The notes under the pieces are model-generated. The model had not been told where the DNA came from. It ran no database searches and was given only the letters and a program-made list of their open reading frames with translations. From an uncultured bacterium (GTDB lineage Bacteria; Planctomycetota; UBA8108; UBA1146), in contig CAJXMG010000011.1 in NCBI GenBank assembly GCA_913056395.1, positions 21,752 through 85,751 of the forward strand: a stretch of DNA of 64,000 nucleotides, given 5' to 3'. Shown one piece after another: positions 34,209 to 46,716 of this stretch (positions within the stretch are counted from its first letter, which is position 1; every line of letters starts with the position of its first letter). A program made the position numbers and the translations under genes.

Positions 34209-36226
34209 GCTTCTACCGAATCTCCTTCTGAGTCGATGGTGATACGGTCATCGAGTCGAACCAGCCAACCCTCTTCGCGCAATCTTTCGATGAAAGGAGG
34301 GGCCTCCGCTTCGATGGCTCCCATCCTTTGACCGGGAATGAACAGTTCACGCCGACCGATTTCGACGTACTTGATCTTTTCCTCATCGAGAATTTCTGTC
34401 AGTTGCTTATACCGATCGGGTTTGAGACCGGTGAGGTGGATCGCCGGTGAGACCTGGATCCAATCCATGTCCCGACCCCAATCGCGGATCGCCACGCAGA
34501 CGGTTTCCGGCAGTGGGTGGGCGCTGGCCCCTTCAAGAATGCTGCGGATCGAATCCACTTGCAGTCCCGATCGAACCCCTGAACGCATCGACTCGGGGGT
34601 CGCACGGTAACGGCGAACCCTCTCAGCGGAGATCCGTTCCGAGAAACGGGCCAACTGCAATTCCAGAGCCATGCCTTCCAATCCCTCGGTAATCAGCATG
34701 ATCTCGAAATCAGGATTGACGAGGATGCGGCACTCGGAAGGATCAATCTCCTGACCGAGCAGCGATTTTCCCAAATCCGTCATCAGGAGGCTCGACAGAG
34801 AGCCGTCGACCACACCAACTTCACACATGCCCAGGCAGAGCATGCGATTGATGATCCAGAATGCGAGATCGGTTCCAAGTCGGTGCACCGGGCACTGCAA
34901 ACGATCGCGGGAGAAATCCTCTTCCCGGCGCTGGCGCAGTTGCTGGGCCACCTCACGCTCCTCGAGCTCCAACAGGTAGGTGCTGACACTGTGGTCGATC
35001 ACTGCATCCAGAGAGATCCAGCCATCACTTCCATGGTTGCGCAGGGTCTCGAGAAGAATCGATCGCAAGCCTTCCTGGTGGAAGGACCAGCGTGCGCCGG
35101 CACTCTCTTCCAGGAATCTCTGCAAAACGATTTCGGTTTTGCGACGGAAATCCAGATTCCGCCATGAATCGAGACGCGAATCACTGACCCGCAATTCACC
35201 CGCGAAATTCTCCACGAGCCCCAGACGCATCGCCACTCTGAGGACACGGGTCACCGTGTCGCCTTCGAGGTAGTCCGTCATCCGCTCCATGGCAAAGGTG
35301 CGCCTCAGCTGCTCCGCCAAACGCTTGGGGAAACTGCCCGCACGGGTGAGGCGAATCGGCTCCTGCTCGATGTGCAGGGTCAATCTCTCGATGTCGATCA
35401 ACAGGTCGACACCGGATTCCAGGATCTGATCCGGGTGACGCTCCTGGGGCATCTGCTCCAGTGCGCGGCTTTGCATCCACTCCTGAAAGATCACGAGGGA
35501 AGTGTCGGGCAGGGTGATGCCGTAATCCTGCAATCTTCCATCGCCGATGGTGCCGATTCCCTTCTCTTCGAGAATCTGCCTCCAACCCTCTTCATCGATC
35601 TCTTCGCCACCCTCAGTCTCGAGGTAGTCGACTATTTCATCGGAATCGAGATTGAGCACCCCACGCTGACCCAGTGCACGCCGACACAGTTCGGCAAGGA
35701 GGGGGTCTTCGATGCTCTCTACCCGCTCATCCACTCCCGCTTCTGATTTGGATGGGGAAGCCTCCAGCATGCGGAAGCTGACAGAGTCTGCAGCTGAAGC
35801 GGACTGCCCACCCACATTGAGGGCTCGAGCAAGATGGTTTGCCAACTCATCAGGAATCTCGAGGAACTCACTGCCCCTGGATTGATCCTTCCGTTGGCGG
35901 GTGACAAACCCGCGCTCGGTCAGTTGGCGTACCGTGGATTCTACCTCAATCCTCGAAGCGCCACTCTGTGCCAAGCCTTCCTGGATCTCGTTGATCTGGG
36001 CCTTTGGCTCGGGGCGCGAAAGAACATCCTGAATCAGACGCTTTTGAGTTTGGCTGAGGCGAGCCACTTTCTCGGGAACGCCTTCGCCTGAAACGAAGAC
36101 CTTCTCCACCCGGTAGCGCAGTTCTTCCACCTTCGAATTGGCGGACTCTCCGGGAAGCCAGAACTGGTGAATGGTTTGCAGTTCCGCTTTTTTCAATCCT
36201 CGAAGGAACTTTGCGACGGCACTCAA
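34205..36226 (-). CDS. XPB-associated protein with helicase C-terminal-like (Helicase_C_3) domain
   Basis: 673 residues, TTG start overlapping the XPB stop (TTGA), with a GAGGAGG site. It resembles the helicase-associated partner encoded beside XPB in Actinobacteria: N-terminal winged-helix segments (QTQKRLIQDVLSRPEP; VRQLTERGFVTRQ), a long helical middle part, and a C-terminal block (ECRILVNPDFEIMLITEG) typical of the Helicase_C_3 family. It has no Walker motifs of its own. The probable role is as a regulatory or DNA-binding partner of the helicase in repair. Family assignment comes from memory of the actinobacterial neighbour, so moderate confidence. Confidence 0.75.
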   Translation of the reverse strand: MSAVAKFLRGLKKAELQTIHQFWLPGESANSKVEELRYRVEKVFVSGEGVPEKVARLSQTQKRLIQDVLSRPEPKAQINEIQEGLAQSGASRIEVESTVRQLTERGFVTRQRKDQSRGSEFLEIPDELANHLARALNVGGQSASAADSVSFRMLEASPSKSEAGVDERVESIEDPLLAELCRRALGQRGVLNLDSDEIVDYLETEGGEEIDEEGWRQILEEKGIGTIGDGRLQDYGITLPDTSLVIFQEWMQSRALEQMPQERHPDQILESGVDLLIDIERLTLHIEQEPIRLTRAGSFPKRLAEQLRRTFAMERMTDYLEGDTVTRVLRVAMRLGLVENFAGELRVSDSRLDSWRNLDFRRKTEIVLQRFLEESAGARWSFHQEGLRSILLETLRNHGSDGWISLDAVIDHSVSTYLLELEEREVAQQLRQRREEDFSRDRLQCPVHRLGTDLAFWIINRMLCLGMCEVGVVDGSLSSLLMTDLGKSLLGQEIDPSECRILVNPDFEIMLITEGLEGMALELQLARFSERISAERVRRYRATPESMRSGVRSGLQVDSIRSILEGASAHPLPETVCVAIRDWGRDMDWIQVSPAIHLTGLKPDRYKQLTEILDEEKIKYVEIGRRELFIPGQRMGAIEAEAPPFIERLREEGWLVRLDDRITIDSEGDSVEA

Positions 36227-37902
36227 CTCAGCACCTCCTCTTGTTCTTCGATTTCGTATTGGTAGCCCTGCTCCATCAGAAATCTCTGACGACGGTGGGC
36301 AAAGTCCTGATCACGACTGTCGCGGGTCACCAAAGAGTAGAAGGTGGCTTCACGACCATCTGATTTGGGCCTCAACACTCGTCCCAGACGCTGTGCCTCC
36401 TCTTGACGGGAGCCGTAGGTACCCGAGATCTGAACCGCCACGGAGGCATCCGGCAGATCGACGGCGAAGTTGCCCACCTTACTGACGATCAGCACGGGCA
36501 CCTCGCCATTGCGGAAGGCTGCGTAGAGCCTTTCCCGTTCATCCTGGGGAGTATGCCCCGTGATCAGTGGAGCTCCGATGGATCGGGAGACATCGCGAAG
36601 TTGTTTCAGATACTGGCCGATGACCAGAATCCGCTCGCCATCGTGGCGCTCAAGGATCTTGTGCAATCGCTGCAGTTTCATCGGGTTCTCCGATGAGATG
36701 CGGAAGCGATGGCGCCGATCTGCATTGAGGTAAGCATCCCGCTCTTCCTGTGGCAGGTCGAGTCGCACTTCGACGCAGCGCACTTTGGCGATAAACCCTT
36801 CACGCTCAAGATCTCGCCACGGCATGTCGTAGATACGGGGACCGATGAGGGTGAAGACCTCATCCTCGCGTCCGTCCTCGCGCACGAGGGTTGCCGTCAG
36901 GCCAAGGCGACGACGCGCCTGAATCTCCGCCGTGAAACGGAAAACCGGAGCGGGCAACATGTGCACTTCGTCGTAGATGATGAGTCCCCAGTCATGATCG
37001 GCGAAGAGATCAAGATGCGTAAAGTCTTCGGTTTTAGATTTGCGGTGAGCGGTGATCTGATAGGTCGCCACGGTGATGGGGGCGATATCCTTGCAAGCCC
37101 CCGAGTACTCGGCGACCTGGGATTCATCCAGATTAGTCCAGCGAATGATCTCCTTACGCCACTGCCTCACACTGGTGATGTTCGGCGCAAGGATGAGGGT
37201 CTGGCACTTGAGCTTTTCGATGAGGCCGATACCCACCACGGTTTTGCCGGCGCCACAGGGCAGCACGACCACACCGGATCCTCCGCCACCCCCCTGATCA
37301 GAGAAGAACGCTTCCACCGATTCGTCCTGGTAGTTACGCAGAGCAAACTCTGAATCCTCCGGGAAATGAAGATCGATGGCGGCACCGGTACGGAAACCGG
37401 CCCGATCAGCGATCGGAAAACCGTTGCGGATCATCGCCACCTTGAGCGCACCCCGATGACCGGGGTCGATCCGATAGGCGTGACCATCACAGGGATCCGT
37501 CAAAATCTCCGCCAGTGAGGGTCTATTTGCCAGTGTGGCGAGGTGGTCGTCATCATCCTGGGAAGGACGCAGGATCAACGTCTCACCATCCTCTGCCCTG
37601 ACCAGTTCAAAGCGTCCAAAGCTTTCGAGAGCCTTGGCCACCATGTCGTGGAGAGCTTTGGGAACCGGATAGCGGGCGTTCTCCTCGAGCAAGCCGAGGA
37701 TCTTCTCCTGGCTCCATCCCGATTGGGCCGCATTCCACAGCGAAATCGGGCTGATCCGATACTCGTGGAAGTACTCCGGACTCTTTTCGAGATGGGCAAA
37801 AGCGGCGAGCTCATGCCTCAATCTCTGTGCTGAGGGGTGGTGAACCTCCAACAGCAGGGTGCCATCGCTCTGAACGATGAGCGATTTTTCTTCGGTATTC
37901 AT
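36223..37902 (-). CDS. Bacterial XPB/ERCC3-type DNA repair helicase
   Basis: Superfamily 2 3'-to-5' helicase, 559 residues from ATG 37902 (an upstream extension to 38238 lacks family resemblance). Motifs in order: the N-terminal damage-recognition-like domain (1-130), LRNYQDESVEAF, Walker A PCGAGKT (215-221), DEVH box (311-314), LTATLVRED with the XPB-specific RED motif (335-343), and the C-terminal QRLGRVLRP motif VI. The thumb-like region lies between. XPB unwinds DNA in nucleotide-excision repair in eukaryotes and archaea; bacterial orthologues are less studied. First gene of a three-gene operon. Confidence 0.92.
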   Translation of the reverse strand: MNTEEKSLIVQSDGTLLLEVHHPSAQRLRHELAAFAHLEKSPEYFHEYRISPISLWNAAQSGWSQEKILGLLEENARYPVPKALHDMVAKALESFGRFELVRAEDGETLILRPSQDDDDHLATLANRPSLAEILTDPCDGHAYRIDPGHRGALKVAMIRNGFPIADRAGFRTGAAIDLHFPEDSEFALRNYQDESVEAFFSDQGGGGGSGVVVLPCGAGKTVVGIGLIEKLKCQTLILAPNITSVRQWRKEIIRWTNLDESQVAEYSGACKDIAPITVATYQITAHRKSKTEDFTHLDLFADHDWGLIIYDEVHMLPAPVFRFTAEIQARRRLGLTATLVREDGREDEVFTLIGPRIYDMPWRDLEREGFIAKVRCVEVRLDLPQEERDAYLNADRRHRFRISSENPMKLQRLHKILERHDGERILVIGQYLKQLRDVSRSIGAPLITGHTPQDERERLYAAFRNGEVPVLIVSKVGNFAVDLPDASVAVQISGTYGSRQEEAQRLGRVLRPKSDGREATFYSLVTRDSRDQDFAHRRQRFLMEQGYQYEIEEQEEVLS

Positions 37903-38377
37903 AGTGCAACGACCCCGTCGCGCTTCACCCTCATGAGGGCCGGTATGGGTGCGCCGCACCTTGGCGACGAGCCCTTCCCTGCGCGGGCGAGATCTCACTC
38001 CTTGATGGAACTGTGCGGGGTGCCGGGACAGAAGTTGTTTCTGCAGCGACCTCGCGTTTTCCTGAAATTGTCGAGTTCGGGAATTCCCCACCCCGAAACT
38101 CGTTCCCCCGACCAGAGCTACGGAGCAACCCTGCTCCACCCTGGACAACATATCTGTCGATACCGGTCTTCCCGATCCTCCTGATTCCCCCCTGATCGGT
38201 ATCGATTTGCGCAGCTTGTAAAAGCCCGGGCGTTCCATACGTCAACGAACGCCGCCTGTCTTCAGATCCTCAACAACCACTTTTGGTCGATGAAAACCTG
38301 AAGACAGGATTCTGATGATATGCCACGAAAGGTGGGCGGCATCTACCACCCACTTGGCAGGACTTTGAGAAAAAATC
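37903..38377. other. Gene-free interval between gyrA and the XPB operon
   Basis: 475 bp with no supportable gene. It must hold the XPB promoter and the 3' end of the gyrA transcript. The one clear structure is the inverted repeat at 38255-38308 described separately. The short open frames present are upstream extensions or antisense shadows without ribosome sites. Confidence 0.5.
38255..38308. repeat. 11-bp inverted repeat with 32-bp loop downstream of gyrA
   Basis: Perfect arms CCTGTCTTCAG (38255-38265) and CTGAAGACAGG (38298-38308). The loop contains a small ACC/GGT pair that would extend the fold. It lies 70 bp beyond the gyrA stop on the minus strand. No T-run follows, so it is not a standard terminator; it may protect the 3' end or bind protein. 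Confidence 0.55.
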
Positions 38378-40828
38378 CTACTCGGACGGGGGGTTGACTT
38401 CCTCTTGTCCATCGGTTGCGTCCACCAGCTCGAGGCCGATGACCTTGTCACCGTCCTTGACCCGGATCAAACGGACACCCTGGGTGTTTCGACCGATAGG
38501 CCTCACGTCCTTCAGGGAAATACGCACGAGCATGCCGTTGGAGGTCATCATCATTGCATCGCGATCACCGGAGAGGGTTCGCGCGGAGACCACGGAACCA
38601 TTTCTCTCGGTGGTACGGATGTCGATGAGGCCCTTGCCACCACGCTTCTGGGTACGGTAGGAACCAAACTCGGTGATCTTTCCGTAACCGTTTTCACAGA
38701 CGGTCAGAAGGGAACCGTCGGGAACCACGATGGTCATCGAGACCACATGGTCATCTTCTCCCAGCCCGATACCATTCACACCTGCCGCACCTCGACCCAT
38801 CGAGCGGACGTCCGATTCGTTGAAGCGAATCGCCATTCCACTGGCGGTGGAAAGGATGATTTCATCCTCTCCGGAGGTGATGTTGACTCCGATCAACTGG
38901 TCGCCCTCGTTGATCTTGATCGCCTTGATACCAGTCTTCATCGGTCTGGAATAGGCCTCCAGAGGGGTCTTCTTGATCTTGCCCAAGCGGGAAGCAAAGA
39001 CGAGATTGCGATCATCGAAATCGACAATGCGAATCATGTTGAGGATCTTCTCTTCTTTATCGAGTTGAACCAGATGATTCACCGGTTTTCCCTTGGATGT
39101 TCGTGCGAGGTCTGGCAGTTCGTACACCTTCAGCCAGTAGACCTTGCCGCGATCGGAGAAGAGCAACAGCGTGTCGTGGGTCCCGGCCACGAAGAGACTC
39201 TTGACGAAATCATCCTCGCGCACTGACCCGCCGGAAACTCCGGTTCCACCACGTCCCTGGGAGCGATAGTTGGTCAGCGGGGTTCTTTTGACGTAACCCT
39301 GATGGGTCAAAGTCACGACCACCTCTTCTTCGGCGATGAGATCGGCGTAGTTGATCTCCTCTGCCGCCTCTTCGATGGAGGTGCGACGCTCATCCTTGAA
39401 CTTCTCCATCAACTCATGGATATCTTCGCGAATGATCTCTTTGACGACGTTGTCGTCGGTCAGAACCGTACGGTGGTACTCGATCTCTTCACGGGTCTCA
39501 GCGAGATCATCCTGCAGCTTTTCACGCTCAAGTCCGGTCAGGCGACGCAACTGCATGCGCAGAATGGCGTCACTCTGAATCCGGGTCAGGGAGAACTCCT
39601 CCATGAGGGCTGTCCGTGCGGCATCATCATCCTTGGCAGCCCGGATCAACTTGATCACCTGATCGATGTTGTCGGTGGCCGTGATCAAACCTTCAAGGAT
39701 GTGAGCCTTGCGCTCTGCCTTTGCCAACAGGTGGCGTGAACGTCTGCGGATCACCTCACGGCGATGGTCGCAGTAGGCGTTCAACAGCTCCATGAGGGTG
39801 AGGGTTCTCGGCTTGCCGTTGATCAGGGCAATCTGTTGCACACCAAAGGTGGTCTGCAACTGGGTGTGCTTGAACAGCTGGTTGAGAATGACCTGGGCGT
39901 TCTCATCCTTCTTCAGCTCCACAACCAGGCGGATTCCCTTGCGGTCTGACTCGTCGCGAATGTCGGAGATACCGGTGACACGGCCATCCTTGACGAGACC
40001 GGCGATGTCTGTCGCCAACTTCGACTTGGAAACCTGGTAGGGGATCTCGGTGATGACGATCGCCTCTTTTTGTTTGGTCACGTCTTCAAAATGGGTACGC
40101 GCACGCAGGGTCAGCAACCCGCGACCCTTGCTGTAGGCCTCGTGAATCCCGCGGCGGCCGCAGATCACACCGCCGGTGGGGAAATCCGGACCTTCCATCA
40201 CTCCGAGCAGATCTGCCATCGTCGTCTCAGGTTTGTCGAGGACGAGCAGCAGCGCCTGACACACTTCACGCAGGTTGTGCGGGGCAAAGTTGGTCGACAT
40301 ACCGACCGCGATTCCCGAACCACCGTTGACCAGCAGGTTGGGGAACTTTGCCGGAAGAACCGTGGGTTCATCACGGGTATCGTCGTAGTTACGGACAAAA
40401 TCGACAGTTTCCTTGTCGATGTCGTTGAGCATGTCGGTCGCCGCATCGGTCATGCGCGCTTCCGTGTATCGCATGGCCGCCGGCGGGTCTCCGTCGATGG
40501 AGCCGAAGTTACCCTGACCATCGACCATCGTCTGGCGCATGTTGAAAGGCTGGGCCATTCGCACCAGGGTCGGGTAGATCACCGATTCACCGTGGGGGTG
40601 ATAGTTACCCGAGGTATCACCGGCAACCTTGGCGCACTTTCTGTGCTTGGACCGGGGACCCAGATTGAGGTCGTTCATCGCCACCAGAATCCGTCGCTGG
40701 GACGGCTTGAGTCCATCCCGAACGTCGGGAAGGGCCCTCTGGATGATGACACTCATGGCGTAGGTCAGGTATGAACCCTTCATCTCCTCTTCGAGGGACA
40801 ATGGAAGGATATTGGTTTCCTCGCTCAT
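38378..40828 (-). CDS. gyrA: DNA gyrase subunit A
   Basis: Breakage-reunion subunit of gyrase, 816 residues from ATG 40828 (GGAG upstream; ATG 40843 is the other option). The catalytic Tyr is Tyr121 in [10 protein letters not shown]. The quinolone-determining segment reads [12 protein letters not shown], with Ser82 at the E. coli Ser83 position and Pro86 where E. coli has Asp87. The C-terminal pinwheel follows the GyrA box SQGRGGTG (canonical QRRGGKG), which supports gyrase rather than topoisomerase IV. It is last in the dnaA-dnaN-dciA-gyrB-panB-panE-gyrA run, 27 bp after panE. Confidence 0.96.
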   Translation of the reverse strand: MSEETNILPLSLEEEMKGSYLTYAMSVIIQRALPDVRDGLKPSQRRILVAMNDLNLGPRSKHRKCAKVAGDTSGNYHPHGESVIYPTLVRMAQPFNMRQTMVDGQGNFGSIDGDPPAAMRYTEARMTDAATDMLNDIDKETVDFVRNYDDTRDEPTVLPAKFPNLLVNGGSGIAVGMSTNFAPHNLREVCQALLLVLDKPETTMADLLGVMEGPDFPTGGVICGRRGIHEAYSKGRGLLTLRARTHFEDVTKQKEAIVITEIPYQVSKSKLATDIAGLVKDGRVTGISDIRDESDRKGIRLVVELKKDENAQVILNQLFKHTQLQTTFGVQQIALINGKPRTLTLMELLNAYCDHRREVIRRRSRHLLAKAERKAHILEGLITATDNIDQVIKLIRAAKDDDAARTALMEEFSLTRIQSDAILRMQLRRLTGLEREKLQDDLAETREEIEYHRTVLTDDNVVKEIIREDIHELMEKFKDERRTSIEEAAEEINYADLIAEEEVVVTLTHQGYVKRTPLTNYRSQGRGGTGVSGGSVREDDFVKSLFVAGTHDTLLLFSDRGKVYWLKVYELPDLARTSKGKPVNHLVQLDKEEKILNMIRIVDFDDRNLVFASRLGKIKKTPLEAYSRPMKTGIKAIKINEGDQLIGVNITSGEDEIILSTASGMAIRFNESDVRSMGRGAAGVNGIGLGEDDHVVSMTIVVPDGSLLTVCENGYGKITEFGSYRTQKRGGKGLIDIRTTERNGSVVSARTLSGDRDAMMMTSNGMLVRISLKDVRPIGRNTQGVRLIRVKDGDKVIGLELVDATDGQEEVNPPSE

Positions 40829-40870
40829 CGATTCGTTCTCCATGTCTGCCAGAGCTCTAAGCCCTGGAGG

Positions 40871-41872
40871 TTAGTTCACTGTCATTTTCAACGGAGTTTT
40901 TGTGGTCAACCCCGAAACCATTTCAAGGAGCAGGCGGTTGGCAGGGGTGGCAATCTTCAATTCCTGCCCCCTGCGGACGATGGCTCCATTGATCGCATCG
41001 ACCTCTGTACCCATGCCGGAATCGAGATCCTGCAACATGGAACAGCGGTTGGTTGCTGTCTTTTCACAAAGTTCAACAAGTGCCTCATCGACCTTCACCT
41101 GTGGAAGATCAAACCCTTCGGCGATGGCCACACTGAGAGCCTCTTCACTGGCAGCGTTGGCCAATGAAAACCCTGTACTGCCAGGGAGTTGTCCGTTTTC
41201 AATTCCAAGCAGGGCACACACGGGGTTGAGACCCGCACTGAGGATGCTCTTCTTCCAAATCACTTCAGAGCCATCGTTGGCGGTCAACGCAGTCAACCCC
41301 AGAGAGGTGATGGCATCGGTCAGCTGTTTGGCCAGAAGTGAGCTTTCCTCAAATCTCCCAACGGGAGCTACGGTGATTTCGCCACCGGCCCCGCGAACAC
41401 TGATTTCACCGGGTTTTTCCCGGTACAAACCGTAGGTCGTTGCTGCGATCAGGAACCGATCCGTGCCACACCCTTCAAAGTGGGACCACAAATCGAGACC
41501 ATTCCCTGGAAAGACCAGTGTCGTCTTCGCATCGATACGACCCTGGATCTGTTTTGCCACCGTCTGTAAATCACCCGCTTTAACGGTGATAAACAGCCAG
41601 CGGAAAGCGGGGCCATCCTGATCGGTCTCCACACAAGGAACCTCTGCAGAGAATCCTCCGGCGGCTCCCCCTTGGATGTGTATCTTCTTGCAAGTCTCTT
41701 CCCCGGATTCAATCCCGCCCGGTTTTCGCAAAAGCGTGACAGGCCAACCCGCCCTCTGCATCTGCGCAGCCAACCACCCACCGACAGAACCTGCACCGAC
41801 GACTCCCACAGGGCCTTCAAGTGCCAGAGAATCAGTGGGGTGGGGGTGGATCGAATTCATAATCTCGCTCAA
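40871..41872 (-). CDS. panE: 2-Dehydropantoate 2-reductase
   Basis: NADPH-dependent ketopantoate reductase of pantothenate/CoA synthesis, 333 residues. The Rossmann motif is VGVVGAGSVGGWLAAQMQ, followed by the family segment LFITVKAGDLQTV, the catalytic-region block EVIWKKSILSAGLNPVCALLG (Lys in the expected place) and the C-terminal segment DSGMGTEVDAINGAIVRRG. The start overlaps the panB stop (ATGA), so the two successive pathway steps are translationally coupled. It lies between gyrB and gyrA, an unusual location. Confidence 0.92.
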   Translation of the reverse strand: MSEIMNSIHPHPTDSLALEGPVGVVGAGSVGGWLAAQMQRAGWPVTLLRKPGGIESGEETCKKIHIQGGAAGGFSAEVPCVETDQDGPAFRWLFITVKAGDLQTVAKQIQGRIDAKTTLVFPGNGLDLWSHFEGCGTDRFLIAATTYGLYREKPGEISVRGAGGEITVAPVGRFEESSLLAKQLTDAITSLGLTALTANDGSEVIWKKSILSAGLNPVCALLGIENGQLPGSTGFSLANAASEEALSVAIAEGFDLPQVKVDEALVELCEKTATNRCSMLQDLDSGMGTEVDAINGAIVRRGQELKIATPANRLLLEMVSGLTTKTPLKMTVN

Positions 41873-42708
41873 ACCTCCGGAGTCATTTCGGAGTTTTCTC
41901 CATCGCGGTCGAGGAAGGTTTCACCGTCCGCAGGAAAACTTCCGGTAGAGACATCATCGAGGAACGACTTCACCGCCGACTGGAACAGTTTTTCACCCTC
42001 GGCATAACGGCGTACAAATCGGGGCTTGAACTCTCCCGAGAGACCGACCAGATCATGGAATACGAGCACCTGCGCATCGACGTTGCGACCCGCACCGATT
42101 CCGATCACCGGTATCTTCAAACTGGAGCTGATTTTTTCTGCAAGAGATGAAGGGACACACTCGAGAACCAGCGCGAAAGCACCCGCTTTCTCAAGAGCGT
42201 GGGCATCATCCAGAATCTGCTGTGCAGACTCGGGGGAGTTCCCCTGAACCCGATATCCGCCGAGCTGAGTCGCGTTCTGGGGAGTGAGACCCAGGTGACC
42301 CATCACCGGGATTCCTGCTTCCGCGATTCTGCGAATCGTTTCCGCGCGACAGCCACCACCCTCGATCTTGACGGCATCGGCACCACCCTGTTGGACGAGA
42401 AACCCCGCATTTCGGATCGCTTCATCATCGTTGATCTGAGCCGTCAAAAAGGGCATGTCTGTCACCACAAAAGTTTCTGCGGCACCGCGACGGACAGCAG
42501 CACTGTGATGAATCATGTCCTCAAGAGTTACCGGCACCGTGCTGTCATAACCGAGCACTGCATTGCCCAACGAATCGCCGACAAGAATCATCGGCACACC
42601 CGCACCCTCCAAAATTCTGGCGGTGGGGGCATCGTAGGCTGTCAGGCACACCCATGGGGTGCCCTTGGCTTTCCAACGCTGCAGTTGATCGAGACGAAGA
42701 CGTGCCAT
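41869..42708 (-). CDS. panB: 3-Methyl-2-oxobutanoate hydroxymethyltransferase
   Basis: Ketopantoate hydroxymethyltransferase, the first committed step of pantothenate synthesis, 279 residues. ATG 42708 is chosen for its AGGAG site seven bases away; a longer in-frame start lies inside gyrB. Motifs include WVCLTAYDAPTARILEGAGV, MILVGDSLGNAVLGYDST with the metal-binding Asp, VKIEGG, GHLGLTPQ and IGIGAGRNVDAQVLVFHDLVG. It sits 10 bp after gyrB and overlaps panE. Confidence 0.95.
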   Translation of the reverse strand: MARLRLDQLQRWKAKGTPWVCLTAYDAPTARILEGAGVPMILVGDSLGNAVLGYDSTVPVTLEDMIHHSAAVRRGAAETFVVTDMPFLTAQINDDEAIRNAGFLVQQGGADAVKIEGGGCRAETIRRIAEAGIPVMGHLGLTPQNATQLGGYRVQGNSPESAQQILDDAHALEKAGAFALVLECVPSSLAEKISSSLKIPVIGIGAGRNVDAQVLVFHDLVGLSGEFKPRFVRRYAEGEKLFQSAVKSFLDDVSTGSFPADGETFLDRDGENSEMTPEV

Positions 42709-42718
42709 TCCTGTGCTC

Positions 42719-45163
<2,445 letters not shown>

Positions 45164-45181
45164 TCATGGGGAAGTTTCGCT

Positions 45182-45574
45182 TCACTGATTGAGATCACTT
45201 GGACCATTCTGGAAATGAATCGAATGAATCTCCTCGAGTCCCTCTTTCCGGAGGTTCTCGATAATGGTCCTCTCAGCAAAAGTCTTCAGTTCTGTAGCAA
45301 GAGGGGTGGAGTCGACATTGACCGTCAACTTTCCCTCTTTCCAACGGACCGGAAGGGTGTGTTTGGCAATCCCTTTACCCACCACTTCCGCCCAGAGTTT
45401 TCTCACACTCTGAAGACCGTCGACGGCGTCCCGACTGTGGGTCGGAACCAACCGCTTGATCAATTTCTCAATCGCACCGGACAGGGGGCGGAGACTGGCC
45501 TGCTCCCTGGCGATACGTTTTTTTTCCAATTCCAATTCGAGGTAACTGACTTTTTCGTCAGCAGGGTTGGTCAA
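45182..45574 (-). CDS. dciA: DciA-like DUF721 protein (replicative helicase loader candidate)
   Basis: 130 residues, TTG start overlapping the dnaN stop (TTGA). It has a charged N-terminal helix, then the DUF721 core: VRKLWAEVVGKGIAKHTLPV, with the conserved Trp and Val-Gly, then GKLTVNVDSTPLATELKTF. DciA is the ancestral bacterial loader of DnaB helicase, found where DnaC/DnaI are absent. Position between dnaN and gyrB, where recF commonly lies, fits the reported neighbourhood bias of dciA. The function here is inferred from family and location. Confidence 0.85.
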   Translation of the reverse strand: MTNPADEKVSYLELELEKKRIAREQASLRPLSGAIEKLIKRLVPTHSRDAVDGLQSVRKLWAEVVGKGIAKHTLPVRWKEGKLTVNVDSTPLATELKTFAERTIIENLRKEGLEEIHSIHFQNGPSDLNQ

Positions 45575-46716
45575 GCTTCCTGCATCTCGTTGATCACCAG
45601 AGGCATAACGATATGGCGATAAGCCTCCGGGTGATCAGGGATACTGAAGAGTCCGGCAGTCTTGCCATCGCGGAAGCCGCATTCAACCTGCTTGGAATCG
45701 ATCACACGCAGCAGGTCGATTAGATAAACAGGGTTGAAGTGAACCGCAAAATCACCCTCTTCCCCGGAAACCTTCTCCACGGGGAACTGAATCCTGGATT
45801 CACCCACGTTACTGGCATGTCCAAAGAGAGTGGCTTCTGTCTCACCAAAAGAGAAACGCACAGAGTTACGCTCTTTGGTGGTCATCAAGGCGCACTGCTT
45901 GAGAGCAACGAGCAACTCTTCACTGTTGATGCGGTAGACATTTTCCAGGTCCTGGGGGATCGCTCTCTCGTACTCAGGGAATCGACCTTCGACCAGGCGA
46001 CAGGAAAGACACACTGTGTCGGAGATGTAAGTGGCTTCATTGGCATCCAGACGAAGTGTGACATTCTCTTCGTCTTCTGAAGTCAGGATTCTGGAAAGCA
46101 GATCGACTGCTTTCAGGGGAACGATAAATTGCCCTTCCGGCATTCCTGAATCATTGCCGGCCGCTGCAGGCATGGCACTCATCGCCATCCTCTTGCCATC
46201 GGTTCCGACGATGCGCATCTCCTCGCCTTTCCCCTCCAACAAGACACTGTGCATGTTGAAGCGGGTGGCATCTTTTGCGGAAGCCACACTGACTCTCTGG
46301 AAGTTGCGAATCAGATCTTCACGGTTGACCTGGAATGCAGGACCTTCATTGGAGAAACTGACAGTGGGGTACTCATCGACGGGACCTGCAGGAATCTTGA
46401 AATTGGCGCTGCCTGAATCGATACAGATCTGACCGGTTTCATCCTGCTCAACGCAAAGATCAGAACCCTGAAGCTCGCGAAGAATCTTGACGAGTCGTGC
46501 ACAAGGAACCAGGCATGATCCTTCTTTCTCAACCATGACTTCATCGACTTGCGCCTGAAGACCCACTTCCAGATCGGTTCCAACAACCTGCAGCCCTTTT
46601 TGATCTGCAATCAGCAGAGCAGACTGCAATACCGGGCGCGTAGGGTTGGCAGGAACAACTCCAGAAACAAGACCAACGGCCTCCAGGAAATCACGGGTAT
46701 GGCACTGGAACTTCAT
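45571..46716 (-). CDS. dnaN: DNA polymerase III beta sliding clamp
   Basis: 381 residues from ATG 46716, with GAGG five bases upstream; longer in-frame starts run into non-conserved sequence. It begins MKFQCHTRDFLEAVGLVSG and has the three clamp domains, with SVLLEGKGEEMRIVGTDGKRMAMS in the middle and a conserved C-terminus ending AYRHIVMPLVINEMQEA. The clamp tethers polymerase to DNA. It follows dnaA after a 731-bp interval that is the likely origin. Confidence 0.96.
   Translation of the reverse strand: MKFQCHTRDFLEAVGLVSGVVPANPTRPVLQSALLIADQKGLQVVGTDLEVGLQAQVDEVMVEKEGSCLVPCARLVKILRELQGSDLCVEQDETGQICIDSGSANFKIPAGPVDEYPTVSFSNEGPAFQVNREDLIRNFQRVSVASAKDATRFNMHSVLLEGKGEEMRIVGTDGKRMAMSAMPAAAGNDSGMPEGQFIVPLKAVDLLSRILTSEDEENVTLRLDANEATYISDTVCLSCRLVEGRFPEYERAIPQDLENVYRINSEELLVALKQCALMTTKERNSVRFSFGETEATLFGHASNVGESRIQFPVEKVSGEEGDFAVHFNPVYLIDLLRVIDSKQVECGFRDGKTAGLFSIPDHPEAYRHIVMPLVINEMQEA

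Noticed and set aside
37903..38238. N-terminal extension of XPB to 38238
   Set aside because: The extension is Arg/Ser-rich and unlike the family; ATG 37902 gives the normal length.
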